Made by a program: the position numbers and the translations under genes. The notes under the pieces were generated by a model. The model had not been told where the DNA came from. It made no database searches and worked only from the letters and a program-made list of their open reading frames with translations. A stretch of 64,000 nt of DNA from Euonymus europaeus (taxonomy: Eukaryota; Streptophyta; Magnoliopsida; Celastrales; Celastraceae), in the NCBI GenBank assembly GCA_963580455.1, contig OY756958.1:26858501-26922500 (forward strand), read 5' to 3'. Shown in pieces: positions 1-13,800 of this stretch; within the stretch, counting starts at the first letter, position 1; each line of letters starts with the position of its first letter.

Positions 1-838
1 CCTTGTCATAGAAACAAATATACGATGGTGTCAAACTGAACTCTCAATTCAGCAAACACTTGTGTCATTTCTAGTCTAAGAGACTACATAGCAGTCGATA
101 ATAATTTTCTTGCATCGAACATAATTGGAGGGGTTAGAGGGAATTTCCAAAACTTGTGGTCAAGAAATTTTAGAAGCACATTGAAATGATATGATAAGAG
201 TGCCTCTACTACATGTCCTTAATAGAATTTTTTTATTGAGGCACCAAAGAGGTGCAAACCAGAGATTACACAGTGGCTAGACTTATAGCCTAAAGAACAA
301 TGCTATAAGCGAATGTACACCAAAGATTAAAGCAGCTAAATCAGCTGTCGAGTTCCTCTAATGTGTTATACATCAAACCTTGTTTTCCACAGCAAAGCAC
401 AACAACAAAAGGTCTATTTTTCAGTTTAAGCAAATTTTAAGCTCCCAGGCATCTTTGACAATTGCACTGTATTTCAATAGAAAGAAGTAATGAAGCAGCA
501 ATATTCCAACAATGGATATACTTTGTCCACTTAGCGATTGAAAGTACAAGGGAAAACTGAGGAATTTTTAAAAACTCTATTGAGCAGTTGCTAAAGGATT
601 CTGTATTAATTTTTTCCTTTCCTGAAATTGAAGGGAAAGTTATACGTGTTAGAAGTCATAACACCTATACGTACATCATGTTTGACCCTGCACCTGGCCA
701 AAGCAAACGACTTTTGCACGGGAGTCGTTTACCCTTATTTTTACCAGAAAGCTAACTCAAATTAGAAAAGGAAAAAAAAACAAATTCATTGCAAGAAATC
801 ACAATTTCAAAGAGAATAAAAAAATAATCCTTGCAAAC
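1..838 (-). other. Intron of AIR9 at the left edge
   Basis: This stretch follows the donor site (CAG then GTTTGCAA on the minus strand) of the last visible AIR9 coding exon. I see no further exon in it, so it is read as intron that continues beyond the window. It is AT-rich and carries stops in all minus-strand frames. Confidence 0.6.
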
Positions 839-3800
839 CTGCTTTGACAAACTCAGTATACTTATACTGAGGCTCCCCCCTGGCACCTTCTTCTGTGACT
901 GGTGTATACATAAAGACCAAACTCGAATCAATGTCATCAATGGTCAACTTATACTCTTCATCTTCAGCTCCAACAATAACCGTTGGGCTGCTGTTCCATC
1001 TTCTTCTTAACCAACTGGAAAATGTGAAGAAAATTATACACTATTCAGTTATGTTAAAAGAAAAAAAGTCATCTAATAACCTATTTATCTGCCATAAGAT
1101 GCAGTTTACCTAGAAACACCTTTCCCAGGAGTTCCACCACACCATGCAACCTCAGCATAGCCCCTGACAACATTTCCCTCCTCAAGATCCCCACGAATTT
1201 CTAGGTTCATAACCTTTGGAATTCCACTTCCTTTGCAAGCCAAAAAAGAGTAAATTTAAAAGGTGGTAGAGATGCAATAAACTGGTAACCACTTCAATAG
1301 CATGCCAAATGCATGACTTAGAACCTTATTTAATCTTCCCCATATGCTATAACAAAGTAAAGCTCAACTCAACAATGAACTGTTAAGACAGGACTTCTCA
1401 TGGGTTTTCTCCTATAACAAAAATGGACGTGCTTCTTGTTTCTCCGATGTCCAAAATCAACATCCATGTAAAATAGCTCTCTCACATTCACAGAGCAAAA
1501 ATCTTTTTAACGAGACCATATTAGGATAGGTTCTAGGATAAAATCGCTCAACAAAAAATTGGGGCCTTGGATAACATGAAATATCTATAAGAAAAAATGT
1601 AAAACTTCAGCTGCCGCTCACATTAAATGTTGACCCAAAAAAGACTCCCTTGATTCATTTACAAAAAAGAAATACAACCATGATTAAAAATAAGGTACAC
1701 GACAAGGATCCTGGTTAGGTTAGGTGTGCTATGCGCCATGCAGATTTGTTTGCTTTAAAGTGGATAAGCACCTAAAGCTCATATCCTCCCTATAGCATAT
1801 ATGACCAAGAACACAAACATAAATGCAAGATTCACAAGGAATTTAAAAAATGTGAACTGTTTGTTGAAAAGGGAGAGACAAATTTACCTCGCGAAACTGG
1901 TGAAGATATAGCAAAAATTGCAGGATACTCAATTTCTCCTAGTATGGGTGTACATTCCACTTTAAGAATTCTACCAATCTCCTCATGCTTTGGCCAGTAA
2001 ACCTGGCAATCATAAGGCTTAATCAGCACGAAACAATAAAAAGTAGCATCAATTTCCACAAAAAAAGAAACATCAATCATAATGCAGGGTGAATCAATTT
2101 ACCTTACTGGTAGCATCAGGAATAACAACAAAATTTGATGGTGTTCTTTCTCCCAGAAACCATTGATATTTCAAACCTAATTGTTGATCAACGTTTTGAG
2201 GCCTGTCTTCAACAAATACAAAGTGGCAGTGACAGGTGTCTTCTTCAACAGGTTGATCCACAGTCGCTTCCTTGAGCAGATAGCCTGGTGGCATATGATC
2301 CTTCCATTGTTCGAACAAAAAGCGAAGAGTAGAGTCTGTTCATTGGAACACAATTCTAAAACTTAGAACTTCACGTTCTATTAAATTCCACACAACATCA
2401 AACATAGAAAATTAAGTTGGATTCAGCATTTCTTAACTCAAGATCTATGTCCAAAAAAAAATTGAATCCATTCCAAAGCTCAAGTGTACTCTAAGTGATA
2501 GAAACATTGGAAATTAAATTACTTCCACTGAAACTTAGAAGAACCACAAATCAATAACATACATAATTATATCAGAATCAGAGCATCAACAACTCTGGCC
2601 TCTTACCCATTGATTAAGTCAGCAAAATTAAAAGAAAAACAAGTTAAACATTAATTGCCATGAATGCATAAAAGTGCACCATCTTCTAGCAAGAAAATCG
2701 TGAATGTGATTTTGAACTAATAAGGAGTAAAATAAGTAGTCTCAAAATTCTTAAAAGAACCATGCTGATAAGATCAACTCAAATCAATGAAAAATATTGA
2801 AATAATGATGATTGTAGACTGATAAGTGGCCCACATTAAACAATCCAAAAATCAGGTTGCACGCCATAACGAGGCGGCAATGTTGGCATGAACATGGCAG
2901 TGAAACTCATAGCAGTGCAGTGGTTATGATGATTATAAGCACTGTGCCATACACAAAATTTTACATTAACATGTACACCTGGATTCCAGAAAAGGGGAAA
3001 AAACTCCACATTGGTCATATTAACATCAATCTGTTTTTGATAAGTGAATATTAATATTAACATCACTTATAACTGGCAATATAAGAAAATAACTACAACA
3101 TTTGTTAATGCTTGTATAAGCTAAACTATGAATAACATGCCTACTCTGTCCACAGAAATTGTATATGGATATTGCAAGGCCAGCTTGCCTTCCAAACTAA
3201 GCACAACAAAGAAAATTGTCAATGCGAACTAGTAAGTAAGAATTGGCAAATCATCTAACAGTAGCAAGTGTATTAAAGCACAAACCTTTGGCAGACCCTG
3301 AACGGCAAAACTCCCAGCCATCTCTAATGCACAAAGCAGTATGCGGGGGATAACGCTTTGCAATTGCTACTTCCTCCGGGCCAATATCTATTAGAATTTT
3401 AATTATTAGATGACATATTGAACATTGAGGTTCTTAAAAAAGAAAAGAAATAAATGAAACGTAAAGAGCAAGAACTGTATAAAAGTGAGTACACGGACAC
3501 TTAAATGAATCCCAAAAAAATGTTAAGAAAGAGAGGGGGAGGAGGTTAGTCAAAATGGGAAACAGGTTTGAGCCTTTGAGGAACAAGACAATGGCTTTTC
3601 ATATGAAAACATAGTGAATATTGCATACTTTGCATCAAGGACCAAAATCAAACTGAAGAATAACCATACAGCAAAATACCTCTATCATTAAACTTCTTTA
3701 AAGTAGGACCAACAAGCAAAATAGAAGCTGCTTCTAGATGACGCATCTTCAGAATAGGGTTCTCCTCCACACGTAAATGCTGCAGCAAAGCGCAGATGTT

Positions 3801-6800
3801 CAAGATAAAAAGTTTTGCAGTTTTGCTTTAGTAGATGAACCATTGAACTTATATTATTGGTACAGATGCTCTCAGTTCATCTACAAACACTGTATATAGA
3901 TATGAAATTAAACCACATCCAAAATAGATTATAATCAGAAGATGATTCTAATCAAAACTGTATATTTTCCTTCCCACCATTCCTTTGGGAAGAAAAATTT
4001 TGTGCTTTCAAAAAAAAAGAAAATATAGATAATAGCACAGTATAAGTCAAAGAAAATATGGATCAATCACCTATGTAAGAGTACTCATAGCATGCACTAG
4101 GTCCGAAAACATGGTTTGAGGACTAACCTCAAGGACCGGTAAATGCGGGAAACCTTTTAGAGTTGTTATTTTGTTTTTGCTGGCAGCCAGAACCTACAGA
4201 AACACACAGCAGGGAACGAGCCGACATAGCTCAACCTTCTATGGTCAGGATATTGCGACATGAAATGTGCAGCATTTATTCGAATCAGTTAACGAACCTG
4301 TAGTCGAGGCTGACTGGCCATTGAAAGAGATGTTAACTTATTCTGAGCAACTGAGAGAAACTATAGAGAAGGAGAGGGGGAACAAAGCCCGAGAAGCAAC
4401 AAAGTTGTCCTCGCACATAAGTTAGGAGTTTAAGATAAATCACGAATTGCAATAGTTAATCAGCAAAGCTTAAAACATTTTGAATGCATACCTCCAAGTT
4501 CAGAAGCTGAGGAAGGCTTGCAAGTGAGGTAATTTGATTGCCAGCAAGATACAGTTGCTACAAAAATAAATTCAAATTTTGAAAATAAATTCTTATCAAA
4601 ACATTGAGATATGAAAAAACATGAATGCGAACCTGCAAGTTTTTACAATTTTCAAGAGGTTCAAATCCGGGCCCTTTGAAATCATTGAAGCTCAAATCAA
4701 GAACCTGGCAAAGTAGGAAAATATAATAAAAAGTGAACTACTAAACATTAAATGCGTTCAACTTCTGATAGATAATAAGAAAATTTACTGAACCAAGTAA
4801 ATTGTATCAACTCTTAAATTGATGTTGAGAACTCACAAATCTCTAACTAGAAGAATGCTTAATTTATGACAATGATAAATTATAAATAAAAAAAAGGTAA
4901 GAAATGTTACAGTATAATCACGAAATCACTAACCTTCATACGTTTCAGTATCTCAACTCCTTCCAAAGTAGATAAAAGATTGTCTCTAAGATAAACAAAC
5001 TGTCACCAAAGACGATCAGATAAAAGTCACTACTTTCCTTAGTTGACTTTTTTGAATGGCACTTTCATTAGTTGACAAAGAGGTTTGTTTCCAGTTGGTC
5101 GGAGGGCGAGAGCAAATAAAGTAGTCACTCAAATAATAATTGTTCTTGACAAGTGGAAAATATTCAAATAACATTAAATTTAACTCATAGTCCAATTCCC
5201 AACCCAAATCTTGAAATCATCATATGTAACATTCAAGCCTACATTGAACAGTTCAAAATATCAGATCAGAATCATAGGATACACTTATGTTAGTGCTTGC
5301 ACTGTATTATGTATTTAAGCATGGATAAAACATTATGATATAAAATACAAAAATGCATTTAAACTTTAAATGTTATGGCAAAGGGAGACGAAATCACAAA
5401 AATAATCAAAGAAATAGCCTTTCTTGCCTCATAAAAAACTATGTGCAAACTAATTATCATCTCATCCCCTAAAAAGGAACAAGGATCAAGATTTAGAATA
5501 AGTACTTTCAGATTGTGAATATTAAATGCCCAAAGTATGATTCACACTGTTTTAGTAAAAAACAGTGCCTATTGGTTTTCCCAGATTTGAATCCAAGGTC
5601 ACATGTCACAGATAAGTACTAATCCAAAGACTATAATATACATAAGAAATTTATTTGTGCAACAATGTACTAATAAGAATATTGGCATATGAAATCTGCT
5701 TAGTTTGACTGACCAGAATTTTACAAATCAGTGGTCATGCTTACAAAAAAAAAAAAATATATATATATATATATATAATCATCTAACAACAAATACAGTC
5801 CTAGTCTTAAAGATGCAATTTATCTTATATAAGAAGAGGCTAATGTCATGATATTAGTTTACCTCCAAATGCGGTGTCAAGTTCAGCCCAATAGCATTAA
5901 GACTGCGAACTCTATGACCTCGAAGGTCCAACCTCTGGTTAAAGAAGAAAATCAAGAACAGAGAGTTAACGGAGACAGAAACAATAATTCATATTCCACT
6001 GGACCGACACCATAATAATACTCTGTCTTTATTTTTGCATCTATTCTTCAAGACTTGCGTGCTAAGTGTTTTCACACATGAATGGTGGAGCAACAAAATG
6101 AACTCCAAAAACTGTAGCACGTAAATGTGCAATCAGATGAGTAGAGACATGGAATCGGCACATAGCCTCACACGTGCTGTCCCAGATTAGTACAGAAAAT
6201 GGCCACATCACAAACCATTTCTTACTTGATGCCTTTCATATTTACAAAAACCATTACAATTTTACAACTGAAACAGTGAAACCATCTCAGAATTAATTAT
6301 TAAGTTCTTCACATTGTCCCTTCATGGTTAGCCTTTCTACTGATAGTTTTCTAATTCTAATTGACAAATTGTACTGTCATCTTCAAAGAACCTTCTAAAG
6401 CACCAAAAAAAAGTTATAAAAGGATATATACCCCAACATCGTTTTTTGGGAGGGGGGTTGTGCAAAATTAACTCCCATTTTTTTCACTTTAACTGACAGA
6501 TTCCCTATCTCTTTCAGTGCCGAAGAGGGAACAGAGATAACCAATATCTATAATAAGCCTGACATTCCAATATCTTCAATTAGTATGCAGATCGCAAGCA
6601 GCCTATTATTCTTACGAAATTATCAATAAACCCTTCCAGTATGAAGTATATGCAAATCTCTAAAATCTCGGGACTACAAAGACGCAACTAAGACAAAAAC
6701 AAAAAAGCAAGTTATTATGCATTTATCCAAATGTTTCCAACCTTTTGTGCACATATTCTTGAACAACAAAATGATTGATTTCCAACGCGCATAAATCAAA

Positions 6801-7713
6801 AGCATAGCTCTTCAAATAATGAACACAATTAAACTTTACTAAGTTGGGCAACATAGCTTACCACTTCATCGCCAGCTTTAATCTCCACTTGTGGAAGAAC
6901 AATGAGCCTAGAATCGCGCCTTTCAGAAGTTGCTGTTCTCCGTCGTCCGGATAAATTAGAACTCCTATCCAAAGATGAATACAAAGACCCAGTTCTCAAA
7001 CCACTGGATACAGAAGGTGATCGAGCTGACGGGGAGGAAACATTCTTTGAGATGGTCTTCTTACTCCCACTGCTGCTGCTATCCAAGGATGTAGAAGAAA
7101 TCTTTTTCAATGACAAAGAAGCAGAAGACGAAGCAGCAGGAGAAGATAGCGCTGGCTTTACTGAAGGCTTCCTGACAACATCTTGCTTGATTTTTGACAC
7201 ATTCGCACCAGTTGAGGCCCTCAAACTTCGTCCAACCAGCAGAACTGAAACTGACTTCCTAGTATCAGAAAGGGTTCCTCGAGTTGAAGTTTTTGTAGGA
7301 ACTGTAGTCAAGGAATTTCGCCTAAGTTCTGGAAGGGACCGCCGAACTCGTTCAGAAACAGTGGTGGCTAAATCAGTGCTCTTCTTGGCTGCAACTATTC
7401 CAACACCGGTTTTCCTACTTGAAGACTTCTCAGGCAAACCTCCAGTACTGTTTCTTCTAGCCACTGAAACTGCATTTGAACTTCGCACTGAAGAACTTGT
7501 TTTTGATTTTGTTGTAGTTACACTAGCTTCTAATCCACTTCTAAAGTCTGCTTTCTCTCTAATAGAGCCAGAGGCGGCTATATTCTTTGATGTCACAGAC
7601 ACATAAGGTTTTGCAGGTTTAACCCTCTTCAATGGATTAGTGGAGGACTCTTCTACCCAAGGTTCGGGTTTTCTCACCAAATCTTCCCCAAGTTGCCCCA
7701 GTGAGTCCTCCAT
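839..7713 (-). CDS. AIR9: AIR9 microtubule-associated protein, N-terminal part (3' end outside window)
   Basis: AIR9 is a large plant protein (about 1,700 residues) that binds microtubules and marks the preprophase band and the cortical division site. Thirteen coding exons are visible: 7713-6862, 5934-5863, 4999-4934, 4704-4633, 4557-4492, 4360-4298, 4193-4128, 3779-3680, 3387-3286, 2335-2103, 2002-1888, 1230-1110 and 1014-839. They give about 701 residues. The first 284 residues, from one exon, are a Ser/Arg/Lys-rich disordered region starting MEDSLGQL, matching the basic microtubule-binding domain. Six small exons of 63-72 bp follow, each encoding one leucine-rich repeat of 21-24 residues, then an LRR cap (RHLEAASILLVGPTLKKF). 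The last four visible exons begin the A9-repeat array. The start is the first Met after in-frame stops and lies directly after a possible acceptor of a 5' UTR intron. The rest of the A9 repeats lie off the left edge. Identification is from remembered domain order and is strong. Confidence 0.9.
5755..5777. repeat. Poly(A) plus (AT)n microsatellite
   Basis: A short A run passes into an AT dinucleotide run inside an AIR9 intron. It is an ordinary simple repeat that could serve as a length-polymorphic marker. Confidence 0.9.
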
Positions 7714-8450
7714 GCTTGTCTTATAAAACCAATGCTAGTAATTAAAAGGAAAATTAGCTTGATTCCACAACAAGAAAATGACATTTGAAAAACAGAAGTT
7801 AACTTCGGCAGATGCAGCGTTTGTCGAGAAAGACAGATATTACTACATTGAACAACATCCATATTATCAAATGAACTTAATTTGACATATAAGGCGGACA
7901 ACAAAAAATCGATTTGTCAATTCTCTTCCACAGAAAGACCAAAAACAAATCATTCAATTTATTGCTCTCTGTGACTCAGCTTTCTGCAAAATGAAGCAAA
8001 GAAAGCTTTATTCTTCCTCTTCTTGTTGGTAGTTGGAACCCAAAAAACGTGAAAAAAAAAAGGAAAGAAAATAATTTGAAGTTAACGTGTTGAGTTGACC
8101 TTTAATTTATTAGTTGGAAGAATCATCAATATTTTCACACAATTCAACAACTCTTTTCAGCTCACGGGTCTGGGTCTAATCCACTGATGCAAAACCCAAA
8201 CAAACGAGAGGTGACAAAATGAAATTAAATAATCAGTTTGCTGCGTTGCATATCGTTCTCTCATCTAGCAAAACAATATTCAATGCAGCTAAAAATTGAG
8301 CCAACGAAGTAACCAAAATAGCGTTAAAACATAAAATTGAACCAAATATTAACATTCTGTACCAGTATCGGCGTGTTTTGAACTGTTCTGAAACCAAGAG
8401 AACAAAAGTAAAAAAAGACAGAAATAGAAAGAGAAACCGAAACCACTTAC

Positions 8451-8960
8451 GAGTTAAATTTCACGCAGACAGCAGAATGAAGTCACTAATTTAAGAAACC
8501 CTAGATGGAGCTCGCCCACAATGCAGTTCCAGTAAGCGAAATCATAGCCGCTTTCCTCCTCGATCCAAGCAAAAGATTCAAACAAAACGTGCAACAACCT
8601 AGAGAGAGAGTAGCACTAGATCTGGTTAAGTAAGAAACCGAAAACGACCGTTTCCGGATCAATTCACATTGGGGTTTTCAACATTTGGCAACGATAGAGA
8701 AAGGTATTACTGAAGCTTGGCACCCAGACAAAAAAGAAAGATAAAGTAAAGTAAGAGAGAAGTGAAGGAAAAAAAAAAGGGCCGCAGTACACAGAGTGAG
8801 TGGGTTTTGAAGTTTGTTGGGTTGGTATAATTTGTCAAAGTAAGGACAGAAAAACGTCAGTTTCTTCCTTCTTTTACTCCTCCAGAAGATCGAACATCAG
8901 AAATTTTAGGTCGGATTGAAGGAAGAAGAATCCCATGATCTGGCTCCAGAGTTTGAGCGG
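8451..8960 (-). other. Probable 5' UTR exon and promoter-proximal region of AIR9
   Basis: On the minus strand a strong donor (AACTC followed by GTAAGTGG) ends at 8451, and a plausible acceptor lies directly before the AIR9 ATG at 7713. This suggests a 5' UTR exon here followed by an intron of about 735 bp. The stretch contains GA-rich runs and a telo-box-like AAACCCTAG near 8500. No TATA box was recognised and the transcription start is unknown. Confidence 0.5.
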
Positions 8961-10826
8961 GTTTTGAAATTGGGGTTTGAACCTGGAGGGTTATTTTATT
9001 GGCCATAGTTTGGCCTATGTACATTTTTTTCTTTGTGGCTTTATATTAAAAAAGAAAAAAATATATTGATTGCAATAATACAGCATGCGTCGTTGTCGCT
9101 GTCCACAAAAGATGACATGACAGCAGGCCAACATCTTTGCTAATCCACATAGAATCAAAAAATAAAAAAATTTCAATTTGAAATCCACAATGAATGTGTT
9201 TGGTAAACAATTTTACCAGTAGCATATAATTTAGCCTGTATGCTGATTGCTTTATGCTGCTTGAAATGCTGACATATATGTTGTTATACATGTTGTGGGT
9301 GTTTGGTTAGATTTTTCAAAGAAAAGCATATATGCTAGTATAAATGTTGTGGCTAATTACATGTAGGGGTATTAACACAAATAATTAAAAAATAGATTTA
9401 TATTTTTTAAAAATAATCTTTACATTTTTAATAATATTAAAATATTATATATATTTTTTTATTAATATTTAACATTTTCTTAAATTTTATTAAATATAAT
9501 TAATATATTATTTAAAAATAAAAATATTATTAAATAAAAATAATTAAATATGTTAGTAAAAATGTTAATATATTATTAAATATAAATAAATAATAGATTA
9601 GTAAATATAAATAAATAAATTAGTAAATATAATTCAATATATTATTTAAAATTAAATATATTATTAAATATAAAATAATTGGTTTTCATCCGTACATGCA
9701 GGGTAAACTCGTCATTAGTTCAGAGTGTAGGGGTAATTTGGACATTTCATGCATAAGTGTCCAAAAATGGTAGTAAAATGACATTTTGAGAATGTCATAA
9801 TTTAGAGGTAAAAATGTTAATTAATATGCTGAATGCTGAATTGTTGTTTGGTTAGGTTAACAATAATATGTAGTTTACATGTTATATGCTGTATTATATG
9901 ATATTTATAATGGTTTACCAAACACCACCAATATTATCGACATTGTAGCTTACATTAATAATAAAAAAATATATAATAATTTTGTTAAACACACAAATAA
10001 AAGGGTAAAATTAACATTTAGGCTCTGCTCAGATTTAGAGTTAAATTAGGAGAAATTAAGTAGTGGACAAGAGTGGAGAATTTGATAGGGTAATTCTCAT
10101 GTCTACTATTCTCATTTGTTTATACTTGCTACTGTTCAAAAATATATCCCATGCATTCAGAGTATTATATCCATACAACAGCTGAAATCCAGTTAAACCT
10201 CACCGTGACAGTATTGTCAATGTGCCTTGACTTATTGGTTTCTGGCGGATCCTTGGGCCATTAATGGAGCTAGAATTCTTGCTACAATTAATCTTTCTAT
10301 ACTGATATACTCTATATAAAAATGACATCCATATAGTCATAAAAAAGTTATAAACATACGTCAATTAAGTTATAATCACCTCACAATAATAAATTAGCTG
10401 GATTCCAACCGTATGGTTATATAGAGATTTTATTTATTAGGATGCCAATTGTGCTTTAAATTGTTTCCCACAAAATAATGTACATGGACAAGTCAAATGG
10501 AAATTGGTTGGTGATGAGGTGATGTAAGCATTCAATTAGGTAGAATCATAAATAGTTTTCTCTAACCACCATCAATCACATACATACTATGCCAAATCAT
10601 GGTACTTGTAGTTGCCTTAAGTACAAGCAGAGAAAGAGAGTCCAACAAGGAGTGGATTGTCATTAGCGTCCCTCAAGAGGAGAGGGCTCAGACAAACTAC
10701 CATTCCCTTTATTTTCATGCACAGTTTGGTTGCATTTGTATGGTGTAATCAACCAAGACGAGTTACATAAATAACAGTTTATGCCAACTGGAAAATCAAG
10801 AAAGGGTGGAGGGTATGGTTCACTAA
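8961..10826. other. Intergenic region between AIR9 and ACD11
   Basis: No gene is seen. The central part (9360-9690) is almost pure A+T with ATTAAATATAA-like repetition and lies inside the MITE-like element listed separately. The part from 9990 to 10826 holds no long reading frame and includes the ACD11 3' UTR and terminator on the minus strand. Confidence 0.6.
9195..9925. mobile_element. MITE-like element with GTGTTTGGTAAAC termini
   Basis: The left end reads GTGTTTGGTAAAC and the right end is its exact inverted complement (GTTTACCAAACAC), about 730 bp apart. The similarity of the ends continues imperfectly with GCATATAA-like words. The interior is extremely AT-rich and codes for nothing. 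The terminus resembles those of plant hAT-type MITEs. An 8-bp target duplication is not clear (CACAATGA against CACCAATA). A second internal GGTGTTTGGTTAG at 9298 hints at a nested or rearranged copy. Confidence 0.5.
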
Positions 10827-13800
10827 TTACCAATCTATACCCAATTTTCTAGTGAGGAAGAGTTTTTCAATGTATTTGATGACTGGAGCAGAAGTAACAA
10901 TGTAAGTTTCCATTTCAATCCTCGCCGAGTCCTCTGAAAAACAACAACAAAATCAACCATTAATACCAATAAAAAAACAAATAAGTTGTATTTCAAATAC
11001 ACATGGTCGCCACATCATCGAAAAGCAACCATAAATCCATATTTAGAAGCTGTCCAACAAGCAAACTTATCCTGATAATAAGTCAAATAAGGATGGACCC
11101 AAAATTGCATGACGGGCACGGCGCACGGCGCACGGCGCACGGTGCATTCACCTTAGCTCATAGTCAAATAAATTCTCAAAACAGCAGAAGTCGCAGATTT
11201 ATTTCACACCAAACATCTGACCCTAACTTACAGGTTCACGAAGTCCAATAATCAGCCAATTAAGATTTAAACACTTCACCAACTCCATCCACTGTCACAA
11301 ATCACGACTAATTTTTCGAGATATTCACGCAGATACCAAATTTTGTCCCACAACTGCGTACATTACAAATGAGGAGACAAGTAACACTGTGTTACCAGTG
11401 GTGTAAACACTCACCGTCTTCATTGAGCCTGTTCATCAGTTGTGGTCTAGTAGGAAGGGCATACATTCCCGCAGCAACAGCTTTCCTGATGACCCATCCA
11501 TGGTGGGGCGCAAAGACCTGGGCATAAGCCATGGAAGCTGGCTCCTTCAGGGAAGCCCCCTTGCTACAAAGACATCAAGACTGTTAGCTTGGACAAACAA
11601 AGTGTCAATTTAGACATCAAAATATATATGATTAAACCAGCAATGAAATTCTTAAAAGGGTCTCTGTTTTCCTGATCATATTTATTTCTTTTGTGTGAGA
11701 GGTTCGATGTATTGAAACAAAATGACAGCTAAGACAAATTTTAAGGAAAAGATACTACGATAGTCCATCAGTAAAAGTATGGAGAAACAATACAAGCCAT
11801 GTGACCGAGAGCACCTATTCAATCGGGTAAAATTGAAATTCTATCAACTCTATCAAGAATAGCTATCTGCACACTTGATTTAATGTTAAACAAAAGAAGT
11901 ACATCACTACCAAGAGATTAGTTTCCTTACAATTCAATGATTCATTAATTTTCGATGATCTGTAGTCCAGAAAGTCATTTCCATTCTAAGGCTGATGATT
12001 ATTTCACAAATAGAATGAATCGGAAGCCAAATCAAACGCAATGATATAGATAGTGTTTTGCAAACCCACATGACATTTACATAAAACATGTGAGCTGATA
12101 GCAAGGATTGAACAAGTCACTATTCACGAAGACGATGTGGATCCAAGAAATTAAGCAGAAGTTGAGTCAATTGCAGGTGAAATCATATTTACAGAAGAAC
12201 TAAAAAAGCTATGAGTATGGAATGGATTGAAAGAGTCACTACTCATGAAGACAATGTGGATCCAAGAAATTAAGCAGAACTGGAGTCAATTGAAGGTGAA
12301 AATCATAGTTACTGAAGAACTAAAGAAGCTATGAGTATGGAAGGCATATGTTGCTCAAAAGAATGACTATGAAAAGGCATCTAAGTTCAACAATTTGATT
12401 GTCAAGCACTGCGGGGTGCAAACTGATATGTAAAAGAAAAAAACTAGAAAGATATCCAAAAGCCATGGATTCAATCAATATCCAACCACCAGCTCATTAC
12501 TATGACATACCATTGTTAACCAATAATCATAGGAAAGTAAATGTAACATTGTACAAGAAGCACCGTAATTCAGCCAGAAAAATCAGTGTTACTGCAGCCA
12601 AAATAGGGGAGGCTCAAAGCAACTTAGGTAGAAAGGGGTTTGGTGGTAGATGTCAATCATGGAATAAGAAGGGCATATTCTCTTCTATTTCTTCATTTTT
12701 ATTAATGGAGGAGGCACAGAGTTTTTCTGCTCGTCACGAGGCTTACGTCAAGGTGATATCATGTAACCATTTATATTTCATTTTGGAGATGGATGCGGTG
12801 TCGCCAGTGTGTTGAATGGAGCAGTTTGGAGGTGACTACATACAAGGCTTTATTTTGAAAGAGAAAAAGAATGAACAGATTACTAGAAGAAATAGGGATG
12901 GTGATATGTAAAAAACTATTGATCTTCCGTCTGTACATTGCAAAATTCAGGTCTAAAGCCTATGGTTTGAAATACTATAAATAAATGATCCCGATCCTAA
13001 GCAACCAAACTTTGTAAATCTAAATAGATACAAGACCAGTATCATATCCTATAAATTTGATTAGACAAAGGACAACTCCAGTAGGATCAGCAGCAAACAC
13101 TTTCCTTTGTGCTTTGGAACTGCTGTGTAGAGTATGCGTTAACAATTCCTCCAATACTGAAATTCCTGTAATCCTATGGTTTCTATTTGAAACTTGAAGA
13201 CTATTCCACTTCTTTGAGGATAAATAGTGCCAAATGCTAATCTAAGCCACAATTTTTTTAACAATAAAATAAAATCAGTGATAAACCTAAAAGGCTAAAA
13301 ACCAGGATAATATTTTTGGTCACGATTGTCTTATGTGACACCATCTATGTACTCGTGAAAACTGAAAATTAAGCCAGTGTTTAGCAAAACTATTCCCAAC
13401 ACCAACACATCGTCAAACATAGGAGAAAACTTAAGGCAATTCAATTTGTAAGAAAAAGAAACACAACCAAACTGTAATAACAGATCATCAATCCCTCAAA
13501 AAGAAAACTGAAAACAAAATGCCTGGTACCATCTACAAATGCTGGAGTATAATAAGCTTACACCTTTACTAAAATGAACAAGTTAAGTTGTTAGTCTATA
13601 TACTCACTCTGCAGCTAGAATTTGCTCAAACAGCACCCTGACCATGTCAAGCCCACGCTTCACTCTTAACAAGTTTCTCGAATGACTACCTGCTTTCTTC
13701 ACACTTTTCTCTTTTATATCTCTATCAAGCATAGCTTGTAATGTCAAAATAGAATTCGAAGCTCTTCCAATGTCATCAACCTGCAATGTTCAATCACCCA

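Noticed and set aside
6902..7606. Open reading frame of 234 codons on the plus strand
   Set aside because: It lies exactly opposite the Ser/Arg-rich first exon of AIR9; the repetitive codon use there keeps the antisense frame open. It has no family resemblance.
12399..12815. Open reading frame of 138 codons inside an ACD11 intron
   Set aside because: Part of it matches the region before a LINE reverse-transcriptase palm and the match continues in another frame, so it is a dead element rather than a gene.
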